Positions 23,501 to 34,323 of a DNA stretch of 64,000 nucleotides are shown piece by piece. The position numbers and the translations under genes are program-made. The notes beneath the pieces were generated by a model. It made no database searches and was not told where the DNA came from. It saw only the letters and a program-made list of their open reading frames with translations. The DNA is taken from the NCBI RefSeq assembly GCF_000003815.2, contig NC_049995.1, positions 15,018,976 to 15,082,975 on the forward strand. Direction: 5' to 3'. This DNA is from Branchiostoma floridae. Taxonomy: Eukaryota; Chordata; Leptocardii; Amphioxiformes; Branchiostomatidae. Every line of letters starts with the position of its first letter. Positions within the stretch are counted from its first letter, which is position 1.

Positions 23501-26500
23501 ACAAAACATTGTTGTCCTTTTAAGGGCCATATCATAGCGTAGATATTACCAGTAATCTCTGCGCTATTGTCGGGACTTTCTAGATAATATTAAAGTATGT
23601 TTCCCAGTCTGAAATGCAACGGTTTATCCGTGCAGGAGTCGTACAACACCCCGTGGCACCAGGCACGGCTTGCCGGGGAGATGTTCACTCTGTTGGTCGT
23701 ACTGCTCATCCTCTACGTCGAGGTATAACAATAATTTCCCTAGACTTTGTCCTGTATTGAGTACGGATAGTTTTCTTAACATTCTTCTTTACTCCGTAAA
23801 TAGTTTCATCAGGTTAATAAATACTAATATATTTAAGGCCTCGAAACACAACCAAAGTAGTACTCACTTCCAACGTTGCAATATCTGTCAGACACCATCA
23901 TCAGGGTCAGAATGGCTGGATCTCTTGAAACGTTGAAAGTGAGTACTACTCTTAATGTGTTTGAAGAACTTAACTGTACGATTCTTCTTTCCTTTTTATC
24001 ATATGATGCTAGCAATATTAGAAACCTTTTCGTACGTATGTCGACCGTCAATAGGCCGGTCTGGTTCATGTATCATTATCATCAGAACGCTACAGTGGCG
24101 TAGTGACGATCGACTACAAGTCTTATACAGGGATTTCTAATCGGCCGTCACGGTCTGATATACGTCTTCGTCATACTAACTCGGGTGCTGTGGATTTTAT
24201 TGATAGCTTATTCATATTATATATCTGACATAGGAGAATTCTTGTACACAACCAAAATTAAACTTACTTGCTTACGTTTCGGTGTCTATCAGACACCTTT
24301 CTCAGAGCTTCTGACTGGAGTTCTGCTTCTCGTCGCTATATGTAGCCGATGTAGGTGGCGCTTTTGCGACGAGAAGATTATCCCAAATGTGTCCAAGTTT
24401 GTATCCCCCCTTGTCCCGATTCATCACTGGGGCTGACTTTCTTATCCATACCGCCTCTTTAATTCACCTGAGTCGTCTGTTGTCTACCCTGTCTATGACT
24501 ATGGTCCCCTCCCAATCAATCTTGAATTTCAATTTTTTAAAAAGCTGTGAAAACCAAGTTTTACGTAAGTTTAATTTTGGTTGTGTACAAGAATCCTCCT
24601 ATATCCTATATTCTACCAACCTGATGAAATTATTTTCGGCATATTATATATCTGTTTTCAGATATCTGACATTATCCACGTGAAACCACAAGCTTTCGGG
24701 ATTCTCAACGGAGTCGGGAACGGACCTTTCCGTTTTCTGAGGTACTTGAAAATTATTTATTATTTGTTTGGAACTTGCCACTGCGGAGACCTTTTTCAGG
24801 CAGCTTCTACAAGTTTGCCTTCAAACGTTTTGAAATTTAGCATTTATCATCTTGAATCATAATTCAGCTGTATTTTCTGTAGTCTCTAATGGGTTTTCTA
24901 CTTCTCACAAACATTGTCAGATTCAGATTACCTAGAATTGTACAAATCTTTTGTCATAAGCGTAAGACATATTGCATGTAGTGCATAAAAGCTTCTTTGT
25001 GTTTGTACAACCCGTGTTGAAACTTATAACTTTCATTACAGCAGTTTGAAGTGAGCATATTGCTTTTGTGGTGGATTTTGTGTGTCTTTCAGACTAAGAC
25101 CCTTCTAGCGTTGAGTAAAAGGAAAGTGAGAGAGAAACGTTTTCTTCTATCCCAGCCTGTTATACAGTTGTGCGGTGCTGATTCTACTGGTATTCCGGTT
25201 GACGGACCACCCCCGGGAAGACGTGGTCATGTCCCTAGCCCTGGTGTTCGGCTGGATGTTACTGCTCTACTTCTCACGGGGCAGCGAAGCTCTGGGGCCG
25301 TTCACTGTCATTATCCAACAGGTACGCACATACATAACAAGCGTTTTCAGCTAGTGTAGACATAAGGACGTTGTCATGTCCCTGGCGTTGGTGTTCGGTT
25401 GGATATTATTCCTTTACTTCTCACTGGGTAGCGAAGCTCTGGGGTCGTACACTGTTATTATCCAACAGGTAAATATACCTTGCACGATAAGATAATGTAG
25501 TTGTGGACATAACAATACTCCTTGTCCTGGTGTTCAACGGGATGTAGAATTGACAAGGATGTGGCGATGCCCTTGGTGCTGAAGTTCAGCTTGATGTTTC
25601 TGTTGTGGTTTTCATGGGAAGGTAAACCTAGAAGAAGTACTCTCGTCTGACCCCCTTAACTCATCTGACAATACCTAATGCACCCTTCTCACTATGGGCA
25701 GCCCTTTCCTCCCACACTCGATAAATTGTAATATCTTTGACTATGTTTTCAATTTTATTAAAATGACCGGAAGATTTACTTAATCTGATTTGATTGGTAA
25801 TGCCAGCCTTTATGCGCTCTAGCCCGTTTATGTCGTTATTATTCTTGTTATTCTTATGTTGCCAAATGACTTAGTTTATGTTCATGTCATCTTAAGTTAT
25901 ACGTCTCGTTATAATCTCAATTTTGTTACTTTTGATTGTCATTGTATGTGATATACAGAGCAGAAGACCTCCATAAGCTCATTGTGAGCTTCTTGTCCCA
26001 TGCTCAAAAAAATGAATGCGAATAAAATAAAATAAGATAAATAATAAAGTCCTCTAATCATTCACTGTTATCACAGTACCCAACGGCTGTAGAAAAGGGA
26101 GTGGGTGGGTAGGTGGGGGGCTCTTGCTCTTCCATCGCTTCTAAAACAGGAGTCAAACTGAACCTGTAGATATAGCCAACACAGGTATTTAAGTACTTGT
26201 ACAATAATAGTAATTGCAGTTCATTGCACATGTGTCTGATGTTTCTACTATTTACTTCCTCTAGATCCTGGCCGGGGATATCGTTCGCTTCTTTGCCGTC
26301 TACCTTGTCTGTCTGCTGGGATACACGGCAGGTAGGTGATCGGATTATTCAACTGACTTATGTTGGTACCTTCCGATTGTATGATTGTATTGTACAATTC
26401 GTTATATCTGGTTTGGTTATGGCCGTATCTAATGAGAGTTTTGTCTTTCAGTCGGTCTCTCCCTTTCCAATGTTTTTACTTCCTAAAATAAAAGAAGCCT

Positions 26501-28633
26501 TAGTCAAACAGATTTACATTTAGGTACTCATTATCCCAAGGATACAACTGGAACATTGCATTTAGAAAGCAAACACGTTTCTTCTCAACTCCACGTTTCT
26601 AGCCTAACCACTAGGCCATCGACGCTCAAATATAACAGTAAAGGTACGGGTTTAGTGTTAAAATTAACGTTGTTCCTCTGTTTTTCTACAGCTTTTTATA
26701 TCACATATGAGCAAACGGAAGAATACATCGAAAAGTTCTGTGACTTTGAGCACACGATGCTGACCCTGTTCAAACTCACATTTGGGCATGTTATATTTCC
26801 TTTTCTATCTTTTCATCGTCTTGTTTTGCATTTCAGCGTTCTATATCACGTTTGAGCAGGCGGACGAGTACCTGGAGCAGTTCCGTGACTTTGAGCACAC
26901 GATGCTGACCCTCTTCAAGCTCACATTTGGGCATGTTATCTTTCCTTTTCGATCTTTTCATCGTCTTGTCTTGTTCTTCAGCGTTCTACATCACATTTGA
27001 GCAGGCTGACGAGTACCTCGAACAGTTCCGAGACTTTGAGCACACCATGCTGACCCTATTCAAACTGACCCTCGGCGTTGAAGACGTCACGGTTCTGGAC
27101 AAGGCCCCCAACCCCGCCATGGCGGTTGCCTTGTTTGTCAGCTTTCTCATCTTCTCCTTCCTCCTGATGACCAACCTGCTAATTGGCATGATGGGAGAGA
27201 CGCTGTCCAGGGTGTCCGAGGAGAAAAGGGATCTTTGGAAACTGCAAGTAGGTATTGGTTGCTTATTTAGCACAAGCACATGAATTTGATAAGCGCACCG
27301 TGTCGCCTATACTCTTCTCCATAACCCTTTTTCTTTTTCTTCCTTGCACGGGCTTGGTGGCCAAATTACATCTACTAAACTTAAGGCATATAATTTTCTA
27401 TTTCAAATTCATCTAATTTTTTTCACATTTTTCCTCAGCGTGCCTGCCTGATCCTCCTTTTCGAGCGGCGGCTGCCCAGCTGCCTGCGGAGGCCGGCAGG
27501 AGAGTACGTGGACGTGCCGGGGTTCGACCCTAACACCAGATACCTCAGGTAAGGGCTGGTACGTGCTAATCTCCAAGCAGATCCTACAGTCGCATAAGAT
27601 AGCTATCAAAAGCTGGCAGAGGAGTAAAACCGGCCTAGGAGTGTGTTTCGCTACTACAAGGCAAATGGATAGTTGGGCAGTATCTTATGCCATCGTAGGA
27701 TCTGCTTGGGGATCAGGTACATGCATTAGTTTGACCTTGCTCGTCAGTATCGTCAGTGGGTATTCTGAAAGACACAAAGAAAACATGATTCAGGAATTTG
27801 CACTTCAGTAAGATGTTGGATAAAGCCACTGGCAACTAGTACTATTAAAACAGTACTGATTAGATGTTTTGTTCCCATATCTAATTATTAAGACTTTGCG
27901 TAGTTTGTTCATTTTACCGATCAGTTTTATGTTTCTGTTTATTTTTATCTCAAACACATTATCTTAATACTAATCGACCTGTTGACTTGATTTCACCCAT
28001 TGTATATGAACAAATACGAATTGTGTTGGTGGTGGTAAAGATAACACGTCAATGCAGTCAATAAAAAAGGCATAGTATTACAACAAATCAATCAGTCAGT
28101 AGATTTATCCATATTTTTATCCCATGAATTATAGGGTAAAGATCCTGGGGGAGCTGGAGGCCCGCAGTGAGGTGAAGTTTAAGCGGGCTCCAGCCAGACA
28201 GGGGCCAAATAGTGGAACACTTATGTGATGCTAGAATCCACCAGTCAAATTAGTCTATCTATCAATATATCTGTTTATCTATAATCAATCTATTTTGATT
28301 TATTATTTAGGGTAAAGATCCTGGGGCGAACTGGAGGCGCGGAGTGAGGTGAAAATTAAGCGGGCCCCGGCCAGACAGCGCCCGTCTGATGGAACACTTA
28401 ATATGTGATGTCAGAACCTATCAATATATCTATTTACCTATAATCAATCTTGTGTTTATTCAACATATAGGGTGAAGATCCTGGGCGAGCTGGAGGCCCG
28501 CAGTGAGGTGAAGTTTAAACGGGCCCCGGCCAGACAGCGCCCGTCCTTCCAGCGGTCCGTAGTCGGCTCAACCAAATCAGCCAAGATGCGCGCCATGGTG
28601 GACTACTGGCGCAAACAAACTACCAGTCTATAA
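17540..28633 (+). CDS. TRPV-family cation channel
   Basis: Membrane cation channel with ankyrin repeats and six membrane segments. Sixteen exons join in phase: 17540-17694, 17909-17985, 18369-18494, 18850-18999, 19309-19407, 19827-19963, 20354-20455, 20869-21045, 22884-23105, 23636-23722, 24662-24741, 25168-25321, 26265-26331, 26982-27247, 27439-27548, 28471-28633 (723 aa). Exons 3-7 carry ankyrin motifs (YHQSLHLALLRDNEKLAL, SPLHLAIFNGNFRLVRELV, YALSLAARLGMEHIVRYLV). Exon 8 has the TRPV hallmark WKYGPVSECLYDLTDID. S1 is FVRGWFLAFALAYLVHIIVF; S5 is in exon 13. The pore helix is MLTLFKLTLGVEDVTVLD, and S6 leads to LLIGMMGETLSRVSEEKRDL with WKLQ, the TRP-box region. Start: first ATG of a 51-codon exon. 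The vanilloid subfamily is clear; which vertebrate TRPV it matches is not. Confidence 0.92.
18640..18725. repeat. Dispersed repeat fragment (GTTTGGGAGGTAAAAGGC type)
   Basis: Shares the block GTTTGGGAGGTAAAAGGCA with 52270-52290, where it follows a tRNA-like B box. Probably a SINE fragment in a TRPV intron. Confidence 0.45.
20189..20339. mobile_element. MITE, 151 bp, with ~33-bp near-perfect inverted termini
   Basis: ACAATCAAAATATAAAATCA at the left mirrors TGATTTTATATTTTGATTGT at the right, and pairing continues through AGTCTACTACC. It sits just before TRPV exon 7. Confidence 0.85.
21078..22346 (+). repeat. Array of 14 in-frame copies of the TRPV exon-8 tail
   Basis: Twelve 51-bp copies (17 codons, LEIVVYNNVRRFYTNIK or LEIIVYSNVHRLCTNAK type) start at 21078, 21158, 21241, 21321, 21404, 21484, 21728, 21808, 21891, 21971, 22054 and 22134. 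Two 126-bp copies (42 codons, from YGPVSEC/YGSVSEC) are at 21570-21695 and 22221-22346. Starts alternate 80 and 83 bp apart, and the long copies lie 650 and 651 bp after the matching point of true exon 8 (20920). Thirteen of 14 frames are open (the one at 22134 has TAG); 12 keep a GT donor, while those at 21078 and 21404 have AT. The copies beginning CTA are preceded by CAG, but pyrimidine tracts are absent, so splicing in is uncertain. Confidence 0.9.
23838..24620. mobile_element. Composite repeat with ACACAACCAAA termini
   Basis: The left end ACACAACCAAAGTAGTACTC and right end AATTTTGGTTGTGT are inverted. Inside are GTCAGACACCATCATCAGGG and TAGCCGATGTAGGTGGCGC, both shared with the shorter element at 34848-35066. 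It lies within a TRPV intron; short ORFs here are repeat by-products. Confidence 0.6.
25368..25469 (+). pseudogene. Partial copy of TRPV exon 12
   Basis: Repeats the second part of exon 12 (VVMSLALVFGW, then YFS.GSEALG and TVIIQQ) with an intact GTAAAT donor, but lacks the exon's first part and a convincing acceptor. A further decayed fragment follows at about 25525-25615. Confidence 0.75.
26692..26981 (+). repeat. Two extra copies of the TRPV pore-exon start (145-bp tandem units)
   Basis: Copies beginning at 26692 and 26837 precede the working exon at 26982, exactly 145 bp apart. Each includes a pyrimidine-rich tract, an AG acceptor and about 95 bp encoding AFYIT(Y/F)EQ...DFEHTMLTLFKLTFG. 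After that they return to intron-like sequence with no GT donor. Using either upstream acceptor would read into a stop (about 26853 or 26998), removing the selectivity filter and S6. Confidence 0.85.
27566..27716. mobile_element. Foldback MITE, second member of the TCTCCAAGCAG family
   Basis: TAATCTCCAAGCAGATCCTA mirrors TAGGATCTGCTTGGGGA at the right. It begins a few bases after the TRPV exon-15 donor. Confidence 0.75.
28135..28402 (+). repeat. Two upstream copies of the TRPV terminal exon
   Basis: Copies start after TAG acceptors at 28135 and 28311; the working exon is at 28471. The first is in frame (VKILGELEARSEVKFKRAPA) and ends at a TGA at 28226-28228, giving a 31-residue alternative C-terminus. 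The second carries a one-base insertion near its start and hits TGA early. Introns between copies share AATATATCTGTTTATCTATA-type sequence. Confidence 0.8.
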
Positions 28634-28985
28634 AAAAAAGTAGTATTCACCTGCAGTTCCAGAGCAAGCTGCTAGGGGGCCCAAACATACATCACCTCTT
28701 CCTTACATCACTACTGGCGCAAACAGACTACCAGTCTATAAAAAATTATTCCCCTGCAGTTCCAGAGCAAGCTGCTAGGGGGGCAAAACATCACATCTTC
28801 TTTACATCAATCCTGGCGCAAACAGACTACCAGTCTATAAAAAATTATTCACCTGCAGTTCCATAGCAAGCTGCTAGGGGCCCAAACATACATCACTTCT
28901 TCCTTACATCACCTCTGGCGCAAACAGACTACCAGTCTATAAAAATCCCCTGCAGTTCCAGAGCAAGCTGCTAGGGGGCCCAAAC
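28604..28985 (+). repeat. Tandem ~102-bp repeat that includes the TRPV stop-codon region
   Basis: TACTGGCGCAAACAAACTAC and the following CAGTCTATAA, the last codons of the channel, recur at about 28711, 28812 and 28914. Each is followed by CTGCAGTTCCAGAGCAAGCT. Only the first is in the reading frame; the rest are 3' UTR. Confidence 0.85.
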
Positions 28986-29240
28986 ATACACCAAGTCTTC
29001 CTTATATCACAAGCTACCTGCCACCAAAAAAAATCAAGACCATGGCATGTCTAGGTCAAAAGATACAAAAATAGAATGTCTGCTGCAGTACTAAGGTCAC
29101 ATACCAGGGGGCCCAAAATTGACATTGACCTACCCACATACCAAACATCATCGTAATCCATCCAGAGGTTCTAGCGTTGTGCTGACTACAAATATCCGGA
29201 AACACAAACACACAGACAGACACACCTAAAAAACTATACA
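28960..29240. repeat. Dispersed repeat (GCAGTTCCAGAGCAAGCTGC family)
   Basis: Shares blocks with 44757-44892 plus 45648-45830: GCAGTTCCAGA, AGGTCAAAA, CAGGGGGCCCAAAATTGAC, ATCATCGTAATC and CTACAAATATC followed by GGAAACACAAACAC. A weaker match is at about 10140-10235. Family unknown. It lies in the presumed TRPV 3' UTR; an AATAAA follows at 29347. Confidence 0.7.
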
Positions 29241-29349
29241 TGCATTTTCATGCTGGTAAATAAGGATGTGAAATTGATAAAAGTCACAATTTTAGATAGT
29301 TAGCTGCCCAGTGACTCAAATGCATGGTTCGTTGATAAGATCATCCAAT

Positions 29350-30125
29350 AAACAAAGACGTTTAAAGAACTAGAAAGGTCTATACTAAATCTTCCGTTAT
29401 TGAAAATATGACTTTTTTATGGTTTATTAGAGGAATCTTGGAAAAAAATACGCGTATTCCATATTTCACGTTTCAGAGGGAAGTCCCACATACACGCTAA
29501 AAGCGTCTTTCTTTTAGTTAGAACATCATTCTTAACGGAGAAAGCTTCCTCATGATTGCTTTCCTGATGGGTATGATCTATACAAACATTTCAAGGATAA
29601 ATTAAACAGACATCTGTATTATTAACTGTTTTTGTGGTTGGCTTCTAAGTAGATAAATAGATTGAATGAAAGACCTTTATTATACATTTATGCTCCAACA
29701 AGCTAAGTACAGGTCGTAGCGATAAGGCACAAATTCATTTACAGAGACTACTATGTGCTAGTATGTAACGTTACAGGTTCAACTTCTTCTCGCTTCTTAA
29801 GACAGTTGTAAACATAATAAGGGCAGATGTAATCAATAATACAGGATTGATCTAGTTGCATATATATATACCATGTTATATATATATATATATGCAAGTA
29901 TATCCTTCAATGGATGCTATCGACGCTTCCGTTTTCAATCCCATACAGCGAGAGTACCCTTTGGAACTGAAAGGCTTTTCAATTATGCATCAACAGATGA
30001 GCACGTCTACGTGCCATTTCACGAGTAGCGCAAACCACTTTGCTAATATCCCGGGACCTTCACACTACTGTGTGGCATGCGAGCACTCCTGCGTGTTATT
30101 AGGGCCTTATTTTCAACAGTTAAAG
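29350..30125. other. Intergenic stretch between the TRPV gene and GBD gene A
   Basis: Contains a short TA microsatellite (about 29866-29893) and otherwise nothing recognised. Confidence 0.5.
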
Positions 30126-30128
30126 TTA

Positions 30129-30511
30129 AGGCAACACTGACTTAGTTTAATGGATGACATCCTTTGGCAAAATTCAGTAAAAAATTGCTACTAAACCACA
30201 GTCCATTCTTTTCCAAGCTTGATTTGTCCTGTGTTCACCACTAGTAAGACTGTAATAGACAATCAACATCATTTCAATCATGTTTATATTTCCCTTCTTG
30301 TTCAAAGAGGGAACAAGGGCGCTTTGGCCACATGCCCTGACCATGTGCCCCTTCCCTGGAGAGCAGATCCTCTGGGAAGCATAGAATTCTGATTGATCAG
30401 GGATGCTATTGGGTGACAAGATGCCACAGTTTTTTTTTTTTTTTTTTTTTTTTTTAGAACAGGGGAACTCAATGCGCGGTTGCCATCCATAAAGTTAAGT
30501 CCGTGTGGCCT
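30129..30511. mobile_element. MITE, ~383 bp, AGGCAACACTGACTT family, with internal poly-T
   Basis: AGGCAACACTGACTTAGTTT at the left mirrors AAAGTTAAGTCCGTGTGGCCT at the right. An internal GGGAACAAGGGCGCTTTGGC block is present in reverse orientation in the copy at 3377-3651. A run of nearly 30 T lies at about 30429-30455. Confidence 0.75.
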
Positions 30512-30589
30512 GAGGCTTATTAGTTGTCCAGTTATACATCAGCAGCGTTGTTTGACGAGTACGCCCACCTTGTGACCTTCTCGCCATTC

Positions 30590-30747
30590 TGCGACATACG
30601 TGGCGAACTTTACGGGCCATCGTGACGTCACGCGTCGGCAGTATGCACCAGTCACGTGATCAGACCCGGTAGATAGTGTCTGACTCCGTTCGTGAAGGAT
30701 CGTGTTTTGCGCGGGACTCTGAGGATTGCCGGCCGAATCTGCTCATG
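30590..30747 (+). promoter_or_regulatory. Candidate promoter and 5' exon of GBD gene A
   Basis: A locally GC-richer block holds a palindromic cAMP-response-type site (TGACGTCA, about 30623) and an E-box (CACGTG, about 30652). It is followed by sequence ending CTCATG|GTAGGT at 30747/30748, a strong donor. Joined to the acceptor at 34323 it gives ATG-ATGGCAGAC, placing an extra in-frame start codon at the exon end. No TATA box is seen. Inferred from motifs alone. Confidence 0.4.
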
Positions 30748-31510
30748 GTAGGTCTCAGGGCTTATTCATTACGAGATGTTTCCTTGTACACAGCTTGTTG
30801 ATCGGATGCTTTGCTAATGGTTAATATTAATATTGCGTAGACGTTGCCCAGTCCATAGGTGTAACTATATTTGACAGAGATATTATTTAGCTCAATGGTA
30901 TGCCTAACGAAACTACTTATGGATCAAGACATGTTTACTAGGTGTTTCCCTTTAGATGCTTTTCATAATCGGGTTGTTGAATGAATGCATTGCTAGTGGT
31001 AATGTTATTAGCATAGATTTTATTTATTACACTAATGCCATCACCTTTGTTTACACCAGACTAAATGTAACTTCTAAAGGGGTAATCTATTTGTATTGAG
31101 ATGAGAAGAATACTATATAAATAGACATTCATTGCTCAATTCATAGGTGTGATGATATTCGGCGTAGAGACATTATTTCTCACTCAATGCGTCAAGCAGT
31201 TAGCACCCTAGATGTTTAAACAATGATACTCCGTTATGGTTGATGACATGACATACTATGTGGAGAAGAAAAAAAGGACTGCCTGCTGGTATATGGTTTT
31301 GTAAGTGCATTTTAAGGTTTAAGATAGTCGGGTGTGCCTATTCAGTACGCAAAAAAAGGTCACAGACAGTCATTGGCCCAAATTCTAGACCAAGGATGAT
31401 CGAGTTTTCCCAGCGTTATATAGACTGTTGTGACCTACTTACGAATATAGCGTGTCCAGAACTGGTAGTTTGTCGTATAATTGAAAATCACAGGACTTTG
31501 GGTCTAACAT

Positions 31511-31671
31511 TACAGTCAAACCTTCACATAGAGACTAAGTGGACTGGAATGAAATGTTTTAACTAGCCAGGGAGATCCCTGACGCCTGGCTCAATGGAAA
31601 ACAAACTAAGGGACCACCAAAAATTGGTCACAGACTCACAGCACAATATGGCTGCTGCATATTTGACTGTA
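31511..31671. mobile_element. MITE, ~161 bp, TACAGTCAAAC termini
   Basis: TACAGTCAAAC at the left mirrors TTTGACTGTA at the right; diverged relative of 11011-11192. Confidence 0.6.
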
Positions 31672-32837
31672 TCAAGATTCTACCTTTGTAGCATTTTAAG
31701 AATCTAAAAATGCAAGATTGATGTTTTGCCAGCTGCACTACTAGTATAGAAGTATACATTATTAATGTTTTAAGCCTTTACATGAACGTCATGTTGCGCG
31801 GCCTATGGGATTAGAATTTATTGCTCTGACAGTGAAATGTCTGCATCAATGGTATTCGTCTTATCACGCGAGCTTCATTTATTTTATTGTTAGGGCACAG
31901 GCTCGGCATCCAGCTCTATTGTTCTTTTTTCTTGGATCGTTGTATAAAAGAGAATACGTTTTATGCAGAAAAAAATACTAGCAATATCAAGGCGTTTTGT
32001 AAAAATGAGTATTTTAGATGTTATTGATATCTGCAACTCTTATGATAACGTGCCAACGTGTAGCTTATAGCCATCATGGGTAATTTGTGGGCAGCTAATC
32101 TTCTTGGACTTCGGAACATACAAAGATGCAAGTCGTACAAATTACAGAAAATTTCAATAACCGGTCAAAAATTTAAACAACCAGTTTAAATGAGATGCAG
32201 ATAAAGGTGAACTTTATTGGCAACATCTTTGCATTAAGACTTTAACATTTGAATCCCGCCATACGTGAATGGCCGCTAGATAATCGTGTCATGTAAAAAG
32301 CATGTAACAGCAAGAGTAATGTAAGTCGTATTCACGTGCGACAGTGCTGTACACTGTCCTGGCCTACGTGCAATAGGAACATTAATAATTCATCAGTTTT
32401 GACTAGATACAAACTTTCCCTGCCCGTTGTTATCATAAAGGTACAAGTAACCTTTTCTCTGGACGTTAACTACTATCACAATTTTGCTCATTTGTACCTC
32501 AAAGTTGTTAAGTGCATATATTTTACAATCATATTGCTGCTTCAAAGTAATAGGATCTTTTCTTGACACTTAGTGTATTTTTGTCCACATTCACACCACT
32601 TATTAATTATATTTTGTTTATAAAATATCATTAATGATTATTAAAATCAAATTATTTTTAGTACATGCATTAAGTTTTACATATTACGTTAAGATACATT
32701 AGGTCACTGGACATCGAATTTTATTCAGTGCAGTTATTTTATAATCACTTTTCCAAAGGGCGACAACATTCCCTTGGCCTTGATATTGAGTACATTTCCC
32801 ATTCTCCTCACGTGTACGTTTATCGGATTTGTGCCTA

Positions 32838-33473
32838 CGTGCGCTCAGACGCTTTGTGGCCTACATTTACACCGAGTCAATGACCGGGAGGTCGTTCTCG
32901 ACTATATAACACAGTCAAATGATTTTATTGACCTTTAGTCTGATTAGGGTTATTTTAGACAAAAGTATGTGATGTCTGCAAGCGTTGTCTGTTTTAAGTA
33001 GCCAACTTTAGCCCCCAGATTCAACGAAGACAGACGCACAGAGAGATCACTTTGACTTTATTAGAATTGTATAGAGGGCAATATGTGAAATCTAGGCATA
33101 TATATATAGAGAGAGAGACACACACAGAGAGAGAGACACAGAGAGGGAGAGACGGATAGGTAGGTAGATATACATGAACTTGATGAAGATACAGATATAG
33201 ATATATACACAGTTATCCGAGATCTTTTTCCCAAGTTCACTTAAAAAGATCCTTGAAACATGTATGTTTTCAATTATCAAGTTAGATATTACATAACACA
33301 AAACAACAAGTCAAAGTCAACGGCCCGACATTGATTTTTACATGAGTTTGATTTCCCTTCAACGTGCGCCCAGACGCTTTGTAGCCCACATTTACGCCGA
33401 GTCAATGACCGGAGGGTCGTTCCCGACTATATAATACGGACAAACGATTTTATTGACCTTCTGTCTGTCTAGA
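32838..33473. repeat. Direct repeat pair, each with a TATATAA motif
   Basis: About 107 bp at 32838-32944 recurs at 33363-33473 with substitutions. Both contain AGACGCTTTGT, CGAGTCAATGACCGG, CGACTATATAA and GATTTTATTGACC. They lie in the long first intron of GBD gene A, 525 bp apart. Between them is a GA/CA simple repeat (about 33108-33150). Confidence 0.7.
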
Positions 33474-34323
33474 GTTTATTCCTAGCATTGGTATGTGATT
33501 AAAGAAAAAAGGTGGTTGTTTATACCATCACTAGATTTTTACAATATTATTCTCACTTAAAGTCACTTGTGTTGGGTGTAAAATGTAAACTACAGGAAAT
33601 GTGTAGGTCCTTTGAAATTATGTCATTTAGAAAAGATCATAAAACTCTGATATTGTCTTCTAAAAATACATTAGAGTACATGTATTCTGTTTCTAATTTA
33701 CGTAGTATTGCAATTATTCTCACTAAAAGCCATTCTTGTTGGGTGTAAACTAAAGACAATGTGTATGACATTCGAAATCATTTTTATTTCTTTCCCACGG
33801 TCAGTTAGAAAAGATCATAAAAATCCGATTTGATCTTTTAACAATACATCAAGTTACATGTATTATGTTGATAATTTTAATATTCTAAGTTTGATATATA
33901 TTCCATCCAATAAAACGGATTCAAGCCAAAGTCAAAGTAGGACGATTCGATATCGGAATCTGGCTACCTAACATGCATTTGATTGAAAACATTGATTTTC
34001 TTTTAACGGTCACACAGGGACTTTACACAATCTGCTGGGATTCAAAATCAATTACGTGATATCGGGCTATTCCATTGCTCAAGCTGTAGGGAGAGGGGGT
34101 CTTAATCTGTGTATAATCAGTGGCATTCGACATCGTAATAACGACATTAAAGATCGATGATGATAATGATGATGACAATGGTTGCTACAATAAAAGCTTG
34201 TTGGAAAAAAAGTAAAAAAACACACATTTCAGTCAACGTTCAAAAAGCATCACTGTAGAATTTTCACCAAAATTTACATATTCTTTGCACCTCTTTTTAT
34301 TGTATGTTTATCATCAATTACAG

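Noticed and set aside
23670-24862. Several + strand ORFs of 60-100 codons in TRPV introns
   Set aside because: They overlap the ACACAACCAAA composite repeat and do not fit splice phases of the channel.
26585-26625. tRNA gene on the minus strand (GGCCTAGTGGTTAGG A-box-like)
   Set aside because: Only an A-box-like segment is present; no B box or cloverleaf can be drawn, so it is probably a SINE fragment.
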